From positions 124,001 through 188,000 of the forward strand of contig NZ_RAPY01000001.1 of assembly GCF_003610355.1 (NCBI RefSeq): DNA of 64,000 bases, given 5' to 3'. The position numbers and the translations under genes are program-made. Of this stretch, positions 43,082 through 51,691 are shown piece after piece. The stretch's first letter is position 1. Every line of letters begins with the position of its first letter. The stretch comes from Sphingobacterium detergens (GTDB lineage: Bacteria; Bacteroidota; Bacteroidia; Sphingobacteriales; Sphingobacteriaceae). The notes beneath the pieces are model-generated. The model worked only from the letters and a program-made list of their open reading frames with translations. It had not been told where the DNA came from and did not search any database.

Positions 43082-44353
43082 ATGAGAAAAACAACATTAA
43101 TGTTTGGCAAAGCAGTCTGTATGTTTGCCTGTATGACTTATCTATTTGTGGGCTGTCAGAAAGATATTACCCAAATTCAGGAAAACGCGCCAAAAAAAAT
43201 GGGCAAAGTCAATACGACATTGGCTGGTCCGACCTTTGTAAGTGCGCATCGGGCCAATGATCTGATTAAGGTTGATGAGATTATCAACGAAGGGATTAAT
43301 AGCCTTGAGGTGGATATCTATGTTGCCAATAAAGGCGGCCAACCAACCTGCCTGATCGGTCATGAAGCCGGAACAGCAACAGGACAGACATTGGAAGAGT
43401 ATTTTGCCAACCTAAATCAGAAGCTTCCGGGCTATACTTCGCTTTGGTTGGATTGTAAAGACTTGAATAGCGCCACAAATGAACAATTATTTTTAAAGAC
43501 CTTGAAGAAAATGGATAGCCTTTATTCTATTAAAAATAGAGTGTTGATAGAAAGTATGTATCCAGAGCATCTGACAGGCTTTAAGCAGCTTGGTTGGAAG
43601 GTAAGCTATTATTGTAATTGGTCAGATTTGAGCGGCAAGACAGCTGCGCAGCAACAGGTTGTCATGGACGCTATGTACAGCAAGTTGACTACCTATGGAG
43701 TGGATGGAATTAGTTACGATGCATCTGTCGATAATGCGATGAAATCTTACTTTCCGACCAAAACCGTTGGCACAGAACGTGTGAAGATGTATGCATGGGC
43801 ATTATCACGTTATTACGGAGAAGCAAACCTCGCAAGCAAACTGGCAGGGTATTCACATCTTGATATATTATTGATTACATTTTACTCGCCCCAAGGTATT
43901 TTGACAGATGGTGCCAATTACAAAATCGTATCTGCATTAACGAAAGAGCCGAGCAAGCTGGTTGATGCTAACGGTAATCCTCCGGTTAATGGTGAAGATG
44001 TGACATTATGGACTTATAATTATCCAACAACGTCCAATCAGGTCTGGAAATTGAGAAGTGTTGGAAGTGGATATTATGCCTTGAAGAATGTGGCTGATAC
44101 GACTAAAGTATTGGAAGTAAGGGGCGGTGGATCTGCAAACAGCACGCCTGTTCAGGTGGCCACATTTGCTAATACTTCGGCACAACGGTGGAAGATTACT
44201 TATGTTGGAAGCGGCAATTATAACCTTGAGCCAGCATCTGCCGTAGGCAAAAACCTTGATGTAAATGGATCAAGTACCGCCAACGATACGCAGATACAAA
44301 TCTATTCAGCGCATACAGGCAACGCGCAGAAATTCAGGTTGGTTAAACAATAA
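43082..44353 (+). CDS. PLC-like phosphodiesterase (GDPD-type) lipoprotein with ricin-type lectin domain
   Basis: The product is 423 residues with a lipoprotein signal ending LFVGC (Cys25). Residues about 48-290 look like a TIM-barrel phosphodiesterase: SAHRANDL, INSLEVDIYV, CLIGHEAG, LWLDCKDLN, VLIESMYPEH and VDGISYDASVD. The His, Glu-x-Asp and His at the start are as in glycerophosphodiesterases and spider-type phospholipases D. The last 120 residues form a ricin-B-like lectin domain with repeated QVWKL/QRWKI/QKFRL motifs and GGGSANSTPVQV. It follows the ADPRM-like gene by 32 bp. A surface enzyme that binds a glycan and cleaves a phosphodiester is inferred. Confidence 0.8.
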   Translation: MRKTTLMFGKAVCMFACMTYLFVGCQKDITQIQENAPKKMGKVNTTLAGPTFVSAHRANDLIKVDEIINEGINSLEVDIYVANKGGQPTCLIGHEAGTATGQTLEEYFANLNQKLPGYTSLWLDCKDLNSATNEQLFLKTLKKMDSLYSIKNRVLIESMYPEHLTGFKQLGWKVSYYCNWSDLSGKTAAQQQVVMDAMYSKLTTYGVDGISYDASVDNAMKSYFPTKTVGTERVKMYAWALSRYYGEANLASKLAGYSHLDILLITFYSPQGILTDGANYKIVSALTKEPSKLVDANGNPPVNGEDVTLWTYNYPTTSNQVWKLRSVGSGYYALKNVADTTKVLEVRGGGSANSTPVQVATFANTSAQRWKITYVGSGNYNLEPASAVGKNLDVNGSSTANDTQIQIYSAHTGNAQKFRLVKQ

Positions 44354-44365
44354 GAAACTGTTATC

Positions 44366-45742
44366 ATGACAACAACTGAAATGGTAAAGATAAAATATCT
44401 ATATCTATTTTTCACGGTTTTGAGTTTTGCAGGTTTTTTGCTTCTCTCATGTGAAAGAGATCATGCCGTCGAGCATACTCCGTCCGAAATAGTTAGCAAA
44501 AAGGGTTCGAGTCTGATCCAGGGAGATAGCAATGATCTGACGCTTGCGATTCCGATGGGCGGGAATGCATTTGTGACCAATGGATCCAGTGGAGCAGAGA
44601 TTTTTGATAATTCAAATTACGGGTTGCGTAATTGGACTAGTCTTTCGGCTCTGGTAAGTACCTATTTTAAGGTAACACAATCGGGTACCTTACATTTGGG
44701 GATAAGAGGCTACGTTACCACGGGCACGAGCGTGGTCCGTTTGACCGTCAATGGACAGAGCTTCGATGTGACCATGACCGGTGGAGCACCCGCAAAAGAC
44801 TATTATGCAGGTGCAGTGCAGATAGCAGCACCTGGTTATGTAAAAGTAGATCTGCAGGGAATAAGCAAAACTTCGACTTATATCGGTAATATGACCGATA
44901 TTCTTATCGGTGGTACGGCAGCTTCCTCCGGTCTTACCTATGCGAACATACCTGCAAGCTATTATTTTTCACGTCGTGGCCCTTCGGTACATTTAACACC
45001 AAGTCTTCCTACTGGAAATTCCTATGAATGGATGTATAATGAAGTGACTGTTCCCGCTGGACAGGATCCTGTGGGTAGTTATTACATGGCAAATGGATTT
45101 GGACAAGGGTATTTTGGCTTTCAGGTCAATTCAGCTACACAACGAAAAATTATATTTTCTGTATGGGATCCAAGCAATGAGGCTGACGGTAAAACTACTG
45201 CAGTGAGTAGTGGTACAGATGTGGTGGTCAGTGGTTTCGGTGGAGAGGGGACAGGCGGAAAAAGTAATTGGACATACGACTGGTCAACCGGGACGACATA
45301 TAAGTTCCTGACAAGAATAAGACCGGACGGGTTAGGAAATACACTGTATTCATCCTGGTTTTATGCTCCAGAGTTAGGAACATGGAAATATATTGCCACC
45401 TTTAAGAGGCCGGCTATTTCGACCTACATAAAAGGTGCGTACTCTTTTCTTGAAAATTTCAATAATACGATGGGCTACTTGGGCCGAAAGGGATATTATT
45501 CAAATTTTTGGGTTAGGTCAACAACGGGTACATGGATCGAATCAACTTCTTGTAAATTTAGCGTGGACGGTGCAGGTGATAATAATCAGCGTGGCGATTA
45601 TAGAGGTGGAGTTGAGATCGGTAAGTTCTTTTTGCAAAACGGTGGATTTTTTAATGATTTCGTGGCAGAAAATACTGTTTTTACAAGACCTGCTAATGGT
45701 ACTGCTCCCAATATAGATCTTAATAATTTGCCCATGAATTAA
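44366..45742 (+). CDS. DUF5077-DUF3472 lipoprotein
   Basis: The product is 458 residues with a lipoprotein signal ending FLLLSC. Residues about 45-185 form a DUF5077-like beta domain (IPMGGNAFVTNGSSG, GTLHLGIRGYVTTGTSVVRLTVNGQSF), and residues 190-450 a DUF3472 domain (EWMYNEVTVPAGQDPVGSYYMANGFGQGYFG, VVVSGFGGEGTGGKSNW, GTTYKFLTRIRPDG). The two domains occur together in Bacteroidota surface proteins linked to glycan degradation. A shorter DUF3472 lipoprotein lies at 20951. It is the last gene of the SusC/SusD operon and ends in a strong terminator. Confidence 0.87.
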   Translation: MTTTEMVKIKYLYLFFTVLSFAGFLLLSCERDHAVEHTPSEIVSKKGSSLIQGDSNDLTLAIPMGGNAFVTNGSSGAEIFDNSNYGLRNWTSLSALVSTYFKVTQSGTLHLGIRGYVTTGTSVVRLTVNGQSFDVTMTGGAPAKDYYAGAVQIAAPGYVKVDLQGISKTSTYIGNMTDILIGGTAASSGLTYANIPASYYFSRRGPSVHLTPSLPTGNSYEWMYNEVTVPAGQDPVGSYYMANGFGQGYFGFQVNSATQRKIIFSVWDPSNEADGKTTAVSSGTDVVVSGFGGEGTGGKSNWTYDWSTGTTYKFLTRIRPDGLGNTLYSSWFYAPELGTWKYIATFKRPAISTYIKGAYSFLENFNNTMGYLGRKGYYSNFWVRSTTGTWIESTSCKFSVDGAGDNNQRGDYRGGVEIGKFFLQNGGFFNDFVAENTVFTRPANGTAPNIDLNNLPMN

Positions 45743-45771
45743 CAATTTTGTAGGTAGTGGTGTTCAATTTG

Positions 45772-45811
45772 GTGCAACGCATGGATTATTTCATGGCGTT
45801 GCACTTTTTTT
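45772..45811 (+). terminator. rho-independent terminator of the second SusC/SusD locus
   Basis: GTGCAACGC and GCGTTGCAC form a perfect nine-pair stem with a 15-base loop followed by seven T, 30 bp after the last gene of the locus. Confidence 0.92.
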
Positions 45812-45843
45812 ATTAGAGCTACATTATAGACGATCAAATATCT

Positions 45844-45945
45844 GACTTTTCGGTATCTCCCCGATACCGCTTACATACAGCTTGTTTTCCTCGGATAGCC
45901 TCCTTAGCAGACATACTTTTGCTATACACATAAAAACAAAAGAAT
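45844..45945 (+). promoter_or_regulatory. 102-bp leader copy E driving a beta-helix gene
   Basis: Intact hairpin CGGTATCTCCCCGATACCG (45851-45869), CTCGGATA, a 16-bp spacer and TACTTTTG (45914-45921). The 5' leader TATACACATAAAAACAAAAG is identical to copy D. Confidence 0.9.
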
Positions 45946-48441
45946 ATGGCAAATCAATTTTTAATTAAGGAGACGATGACGGCTATGCAGGGTTTATCTG
46001 CTGCCGAAATTACAGCATTACAGAACGGAAGTTATGATGGCGTCCAGTTATTGGGCTATTATCAAAAAGGGGATACCCCAGCACCGATTATTTATTACTA
46101 TTTTAATCCATTAACAGACCCTGATCCAGGACCAAAAGATGAAGGGAGTGTAATTGAAACGGGAGGTATTAAGTTATTTCATGATTTCAAAAAATTTATT
46201 CATGTTTCTTATTTTGGAATTATAGGAAACAAGACCGACGATTACACAAATAAAATTAAAAGCCTTTTAATGACGCAAGCGGAAAATACAACTTTTAAAT
46301 TCAGTGGCCGATATAAGGTTTCTTCCACACTCAACGTATTAAAATTAGGGACAAAAATTATTGGAGATGATCTGGTATTTGAATTTATTGGAGATTTTGA
46401 TTCTAAATTTATAAGCGTAGAAGCTGACAACTTTAGTGTCCATGGCGCAACATTTGACGCGATGGATAAACAATTGAAAGATTGCTTTATTCATTTAACA
46501 GACAACATTAAAAATCCAAGTATCACTGACTGTATTTTCAAAAATGCTTTGGGTATAAAAGCGGGTACGAGTAATGATCAGCAATATGGAGTAATGATTA
46601 GTCCTTATGGGGTTAGTAACTTTCTTATTGATCAGTGCCTATTCTCCAATATTAAAAATGATAATACAGGCACTCAAGCAGGAAGTTTAAAAGGATTTTG
46701 TGGCGGTATCTACATTAGCGATCCTAGAGTTGATGCGGCTCATCCCAATGCTAAAGTGCAAACTGATTTTGTAACAGGAAATATTTCAAATTGTAGATTT
46801 TCCGACATCATGACCAAGTTAGATGATGGGTTATCCCAAAGTGCATACACTTCTTACAACGATGCCGATGGAATCAGGTTTTATGGGGGAGGTAAAGCTC
46901 AAAACTGCGATGTAAATATAGATAATTGCTATTTTAAGAATGTCGGAAAAAGGGCTATTAAGATAAGTTATATGGGGAATGTGAAAGTGAATAATATATC
47001 CGTTGAAGCTGACGGTCTCCAGTACCAAATGATTTCCCTTATTAAAATTAACAAAGGTACCAGCGTGAAAGGAGTCCGGTATTATGGAAATGGTTCCAGC
47101 TTACAAATAGCTTTTCAGAGTGATGATGGTGGAGATATCGTATTGGAAGATGTCATCGTGGATGGATGTGAAGTTTTTTATGAGATTAATCCTTCTTTCC
47201 AGTCAGCGGATAGCGAAATCCGCAATATCTTAATAAAAGATATCGTTGTTAAAAATCTATTTAGAAGAGGAATTTTGTCAAACAATGGTTATGCCAAGAT
47301 CGCTAGGAATATAGTGTTGGAAAATATTTATATGGAAGCGGATCCAGCCCGAAATTCCGTACAAGCACTTAACGCAGCCTTTGGTTGGCAAGAAAATGAA
47401 GTATTTATAAAGAACTTCCGAACCAAAAATTGTGATGTCAGAGTTGATGGCGGAATGTTTAATATCGATGGTTTGCATATCACAATTGATAATCCCAATT
47501 TTTTGGGTTCTACCAATCCGCTGGGCAATTCCGCAAATGTGGCTTGGAGGAAATTTAACCATATATTGGATTTGGGCGATAATTCATCACATAGAGACAG
47601 TGTCCCAATTTTTACCAGTAGTGCATCGATTACTAGGACACCGGTGGCAACAAATATTACGATTGATATTCAAGGTATTTCGGCGAGCTACTTTGATGCT
47701 GCTGTTGTTGGCTCAGATTTAAGTATAAATGACAGAAAAGAGCTCGTCAATTTTAATCGGGATAGATTAAAGGTCCAAAACGTAACTTATAAATACGCTG
47801 CTCATCTGCCTGCACCATTAAGAGCAGCTATTATTTTCGAAGGTAGCTTTTTACATATAACAGACATCAAACTAGACTCTGAGTCGGGCATGTTTGTTAA
47901 TACACTTGAAGGTAATACTGCGAAGACCGGAATATTTATATCAGATGTTTTTAATCTAACACAAACCGCTTTAGATAATCCAGTTGTCAGAACCAATCGG
48001 ATTATCAATAGTAAAATATGTAACGTGTTTTCTAGGGGGATAGGTTCATATCCAGTTGTAAGTTTGGGCTCAGGCAGCAGCGGTAATACCATTTCGGAAA
48101 TTGTGGGCAATGCTACTCCTTTTAGTGTAGAACTTCTGGGTAGCCAGCCTAATACGAGGGTTTACAATGTATTCAACCAAACGGACTCTTATAGTCCTAA
48201 AGGAACTACATTACAGCGGCCTACTACATCGCTTGTGGGGCAAGAGTATTTTGATATCACATTGAATCGACCAGTATGGTGGAATGGCTCTACTTGGGTA
48301 GATGGCAAACAATCTGCCGCTTCGCCGGACACAGCAGCAGATCCCAGTAACACTTATATGCCGTCGGAAGTTCAAGCTATATTGGCTGAATTAAGAGATC
48401 TAAAAACTAAACTGCGAAGTGCCGGAATACTTGCTATCTGA
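45946..48441 (+). CDS. large right-handed beta-helix protein, leader-linked family member 3
   Basis: The product is 831 residues without a signal peptide. The N-terminal module is nearly the same as in the other two family members (MANQFLIKETM, LSAAEITALQNG, GVQLLGYYQKGDTPAPIIYYY, EGSVIETGGIKL). The middle is a long beta-helix with repeated short strands (GISPYGVSNFLIDQCLF-like, GNISNCRFSDIM, NVDIDNCYFKNVGKRAIKIS). Near the end GQEYFDITLNRPVWWNG is a motif common in phage tail fibres of Bacteroidota, and SEVQAILAELRDLKTKL closes the protein, as in family member 1. This supports a fibre- or spike-like structural role. Catalysis cannot be shown. Confidence 0.87.
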   Translation: MANQFLIKETMTAMQGLSAAEITALQNGSYDGVQLLGYYQKGDTPAPIIYYYFNPLTDPDPGPKDEGSVIETGGIKLFHDFKKFIHVSYFGIIGNKTDDYTNKIKSLLMTQAENTTFKFSGRYKVSSTLNVLKLGTKIIGDDLVFEFIGDFDSKFISVEADNFSVHGATFDAMDKQLKDCFIHLTDNIKNPSITDCIFKNALGIKAGTSNDQQYGVMISPYGVSNFLIDQCLFSNIKNDNTGTQAGSLKGFCGGIYISDPRVDAAHPNAKVQTDFVTGNISNCRFSDIMTKLDDGLSQSAYTSYNDADGIRFYGGGKAQNCDVNIDNCYFKNVGKRAIKISYMGNVKVNNISVEADGLQYQMISLIKINKGTSVKGVRYYGNGSSLQIAFQSDDGGDIVLEDVIVDGCEVFYEINPSFQSADSEIRNILIKDIVVKNLFRRGILSNNGYAKIARNIVLENIYMEADPARNSVQALNAAFGWQENEVFIKNFRTKNCDVRVDGGMFNIDGLHITIDNPNFLGSTNPLGNSANVAWRKFNHILDLGDNSSHRDSVPIFTSSASITRTPVATNITIDIQGISASYFDAAVVGSDLSINDRKELVNFNRDRLKVQNVTYKYAAHLPAPLRAAIIFEGSFLHITDIKLDSESGMFVNTLEGNTAKTGIFISDVFNLTQTALDNPVVRTNRIINSKICNVFSRGIGSYPVVSLGSGSSGNTISEIVGNATPFSVELLGSQPNTRVYNVFNQTDSYSPKGTTLQRPTTSLVGQEYFDITLNRPVWWNGSTWVDGKQSAASPDTAADPSNTYMPSEVQAILAELRDLKTKLRSAGILAI

Positions 48442-48651
48442 TCTTTTGCTGATTGATTAGTTAGCTTTCCCTCAGTAGTTCCATGAAATATTGTTGTAGG
48501 GTAAGAATTAATCTATAATATTAAATTAACTTATTTATTATAAAATTATTGTTTAAACATATTTGAAAGAGCAAATTGTAGGATTTAATTGAAAATATCT
48601 AGCTATTTTACTACTATTTATTGCTAAATTAGAGAAACTTATTATAAAATT

Positions 48652-49938
48652 ATGAAAATTAAAAACAAAATTAAACTTCTTGGAAGTATTCTATTAACTG
48701 CATTATTTTTTTATTCCTGCGTAAAAAAGGATATTCAAAAAAATGCTGATGATCTAGCCTCCATTAGTAAAGAGACGATAACATTGGAAGAAGCATTTGA
48801 TTTAATAGGGCAGAAGACAGGCGCCAAAATTAAATCAAATGTAAATGTTCAAGGTACAAGTGTCAATGCACTAAATACCCCTATTACCTGTCCTAGTTAT
48901 CCCTATACAGCAAGTTCGCTAAGTGATATTACTGTCAATAGTTCGAGTTCGGAAACAGCACCTTTAACTGGTGCTGGTGTTGCTATTCCGTACAAATTCG
49001 CTCAAGGGAGCACCTATGTGATTGAAATTATGATTGGGAATGTGGCGTATGGTACTGCGGGCAAAACACATGCTAGTCAAGATAAAAATCCATCTTGGCA
49101 AATGGGGCTAGCTAATACGCAAAATTTCCCAGCACAATGTAATGGATCAATCAATCTCGCTTTGTTAGGAATTCCATATGCTAATATGGGGAAGCTGCCG
49201 ATTCAAAAATATCCTTATACATCAAGTGATTTTACGACCACCTATACAACCAAAACTGTGACTCTTACAGCGACGGAATGTTTCAATTATCTTTGGGTCA
49301 ACTTTATGCCACCGGATGGAGCATATAGAAACAATCATCATATTTCTTATGTTAAGATTACGAGATCTGGGCAAAATTTTTCCATCGAAGGGCCATCAGA
49401 TATAACGACCAATTCAGTTTATAAAGTTAAATCAAATTCATTTTTGTTAGATCATCCATTTATATGGAGGACTACCGGAAATATTGCTATTGTTGGTGAT
49501 TCTATTGGTCCAAGCTTGACAGCCAAGAAATCAAATACTAGCCCTTTAAAAGGTACTATCTCTGCTATTTTGCCAGGATGTGGCGAGATTGCCATCAAAA
49601 AATTTGATGCTTGTGAAACTAAAGATTCCTTTGTAGACATAAATGGTCCAGGTATCATAAAAGTTGGACAATCGAATAGATCCTACAGCTGGACTTTAAT
49701 TGATTCAAGATATACGAATTTGAGTTGGAGCCTAAGCACTTCTAAACTTACAAGCAGTTCTCCAAGTGCAAACTCTTTACTTATTTCCGTACCTAGAACC
49801 TATAAAGTCATTGATCAGGCTGCTCAAGGTGATTACGTGACTTTAACAATTACTGGGACGGGTCCATGTGGTGTAAGCTCAGTGCATTTCCCAATTTTCG
49901 TTTCCACCGGTTACCCTCCGATAAAGCCTAAACAGTAG
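48652..49938 (+). CDS. hypothetical lipoprotein
   Basis: The product is 428 residues with a lipoprotein signal ending LFFYSC (Cys23). The mature part is beta-rich and Ser/Thr-rich, with a region like a Reeler/galactose-binding-like sandwich (TGAGVAIPYKFAQGSTYVIEIMIGN) and two Ig-like or PKD-like C-terminal domains (GPGIIKVGQSNRSYSWTLID, YVTLTITGTGPCGVSSV). Only short matches to known families are visible, so no function is assigned. It is AT-rich and follows beta-helix gene 3 on the same strand, with a separate 210-bp upstream region and a strong hairpin after it. Confidence 0.72.
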   Translation: MKIKNKIKLLGSILLTALFFYSCVKKDIQKNADDLASISKETITLEEAFDLIGQKTGAKIKSNVNVQGTSVNALNTPITCPSYPYTASSLSDITVNSSSSETAPLTGAGVAIPYKFAQGSTYVIEIMIGNVAYGTAGKTHASQDKNPSWQMGLANTQNFPAQCNGSINLALLGIPYANMGKLPIQKYPYTSSDFTTTYTTKTVTLTATECFNYLWVNFMPPDGAYRNNHHISYVKITRSGQNFSIEGPSDITTNSVYKVKSNSFLLDHPFIWRTTGNIAIVGDSIGPSLTAKKSNTSPLKGTISAILPGCGEIAIKKFDACETKDSFVDINGPGIIKVGQSNRSYSWTLIDSRYTNLSWSLSTSKLTSSSPSANSLLISVPRTYKVIDQAAQGDYVTLTITGTGPCGVSSVHFPIFVSTGYPPIKPKQ

Positions 49939-49997
49939 TTTGGAATTTCAACTGAAAGGAAATCGTGCGTTAAATAAACAATATCCTGTTCGTATGG

Positions 49998-50057
49998 AAA
50001 AAGAGAAACCAGATTACTTCTTTGTGTTAGAAAGGAGTAATCTGGTTTCTCTTTTTT
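49998..50057 (+). terminator. 21-bp perfect hairpin terminator
   Basis: A perfect 21-pair stem (49998-50018 with 50036-50056) carries A5 on one side and T6 on the other, so it can end transcription from both the lipoprotein gene and the converging minus-strand pseudogene, whose stop codon lies within it. Confidence 0.93.
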
Positions 50058-50720
50058 ACGAGATGAAGAACTAAATGATAATTAAGATTTTTTATATTGT
50101 CATAATTGGTAACATGAGCAATGTTATCGTCTCTTTTTAAATTCAGTTTAGAAAACAAAAATCTTTTAATTGATGAATTTTCAATCGATTTATAGTTTTT
50201 TAATATCTCTGGAATAAACGCTTTTTTTATAATAATAGATTTATTATTTATTCTTAATGTGATGGTATCTTGTTCAATTTCCGAAGGCAAAACAAATGGA
50301 TCGAAACCATAGGAAGATAGTTCTTCCATATATTTTTGCTGGTTCATCTTCCGTATGAATTTTTTCTTGTTAAAACGAAAATCTACAACCTCAACTGGAG
50401 TATCGATGAACTTGGCTAGGCATAAGCGATGTTGGCCATGCGAAAAAAAATAGTGATTACCGTATTTTTCGATCGCTTGTGTACATCAAAATATTGTAGA
50501 TATCCCTCAATCTCTCCTGAATAAATACCTACATAGAAATGTTTCAAGTTCCACATGCCCACAAAATGTAGGTTATGGATTTTCAAATTGTCAGTTAAAT
50601 ATTTAAAAATAATCATTAAATCTTTATGAATCGTATTCTTTTGTACTCCCAGAATGTTTAGTACTTTATTCGTCTCGATTTTTACTCCTCCTGTAAACGC
50701 TAATTTGCGATCTCAATGAT
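50027..50720 (-). pseudogene. frameshifted gene with a ParB/sulfiredoxin-like motif
   Basis: Two minus-strand frames join into one protein. The upstream frame (open from about 50720 to 50420) encodes IETNKVLNILGVQKNTIHKD, then FVGMWNLKHFYVGIYSGEIEGYLQYFDV. The downstream frame (open from about 50490 to 50027) encodes AIEKYGNHYFFSHGQHRLCL, then AKFIDTPVEVVDFRFNKKKF and the rest. S-H-G-Q-H-R-L-C-L-A-K is the pattern of ParB-like/sulfiredoxin-fold proteins (D-G-x-H-R). One base change near 50480-50490 would restore a frame of about 230 codons. The upstream end has no ATG before 50616. It is therefore probably decayed; the family is only suggested. Confidence 0.6.
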
Positions 50721-50815
50721 GTGAAGAAGGAATCTCATGTCGGATTCACCTTGTTTGCCCTAGATAGACATTACTATCATGATACTTTTGCGATATACAT
50801 CTAAATCAAAGTGAC
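50714..50815 (+). promoter_or_regulatory. degenerate 102-bp leader copy F
   Basis: The first half is unrecognisable and the hairpin is lost. The second half aligns without gaps to the others: CTTGTTTGCCCTAGATAG, a 16-bp spacer and TACTTTTG (50783-50790), 26 bp before an ATG. Confidence 0.65.
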
Positions 50816-50905
50816 ATGACAAATCAATTCTTAATTAAAGACACAAAGTAGGACATGAGGAATCTTTCTGCAGTCGAAAACAATGTTTTAAAAGGGAGCA
50901 AGCCA
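50816..50905 (+). pseudogene. relic of a fourth beta-helix family gene
   Basis: The frame starts M-T-N-Q-F-L-I-K-D-T-K and reaches a TAG where the intact genes have ATG GCG; beyond the stop the frame goes on as D-M-R-N-L-S-A-V-E-N-N-V-L-K-G-S, clearly the same N-terminal module as in the proteins at 32042 and 45946. After that similarity ends. It is a dead gene whose body has been deleted. Confidence 0.8.
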
Positions 50906-51009
50906 ATCAATAGGAAATATAAAATTTTATTTATGGTACCAATGATTTTGATTTAGTAAATTTATCATTATATTCATCGTCGTTCGTACCAATTATATGA
51001 ATTTGCCAA

Positions 51010-51603
51010 ATGAAATCTCCTAAAGAAGCTGCTATACTGGAAAAACTTAAAAATGGAGACCTCAATTCGTTTAATGAAATCTATTTCCATTATTCTCCAA
51101 AGATCTATATTAGATTGATCAAACTGGTCAAAGATCAAACTATTGCGGAAGAAATCTTACAGGAAGTATTTACCAAAATATGGCTCCAACGTGAAAAGAT
51201 TGACCCTAATAAAGGATTTGTCTCATTTCTCAATCATATTTCGGATAATTTGGCCATGGATTTTTTTCGAAAAGTGCAAAGAGACAAGGCACTTCAATTG
51301 GAAATATGGGCTTCAGCCATAGAACTGTATTATCATACCGAAGAAAAGCTGTTTTTCAAAGATAAACAGCAGATGCTGAACAATGCAATCGACTCCCTGA
51401 GCCCCAAACGAAAGGAGATTCTGATGCTCAATAAATTTGAGGAAAAAAGTTATAAAGAAATAGCCGATTTACTGGGTATCTCAGTATCTACAGTGAGCAA
51501 TCAATTGGTGCACGCACTCAAGGATATCAAAAAATATATTCAGGAAAATTACCGAGATGAGTATATAATCAGTCTTTTTGCGGCCTTTTTATTTAAGCTA
51601 TAA
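51010..51603 (+). CDS. ECF-type RNA polymerase sigma factor
   Basis: The product is 197 residues. Region 2 is visible in LNSFNEIYFHYSPKIYIRLIKLVKDQTIAEEILQEVF-like sequence, with ILQEVFTKIWLQRE, and region 4 in LSPKRKEILMLNKFEEKSYKEIADLLG with recognition helix VSTVSNQLVHALK. The C-terminal FAAFLFKL is typical of the Bacteroidota SusC-linked group. It should drive the locus that follows once released by the FecR protein 89 bp downstream. Confidence 0.94.
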   Translation: MKSPKEAAILEKLKNGDLNSFNEIYFHYSPKIYIRLIKLVKDQTIAEEILQEVFTKIWLQREKIDPNKGFVSFLNHISDNLAMDFFRKVQRDKALQLEIWASAIELYYHTEEKLFFKDKQQMLNNAIDSLSPKRKEILMLNKFEEKSYKEIADLLGISVSTVSNQLVHALKDIKKYIQENYRDEYIISLFAAFLFKL

Positions 51604-51691
51604 AAAAAATAAAAAAGCAATAGTGTGATTCTCTTTGCCAAACGTATAGAGTAACAAATACAGCAATGTATTGAACTAATTATAGAAAATT

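Noticed and set aside
22798..50815. Leader copies as a CRISPR-like or shufflon array.
   Set aside because: Copies are kilobases apart, all in one orientation, without inverted recombination sites or a recombinase next to them.
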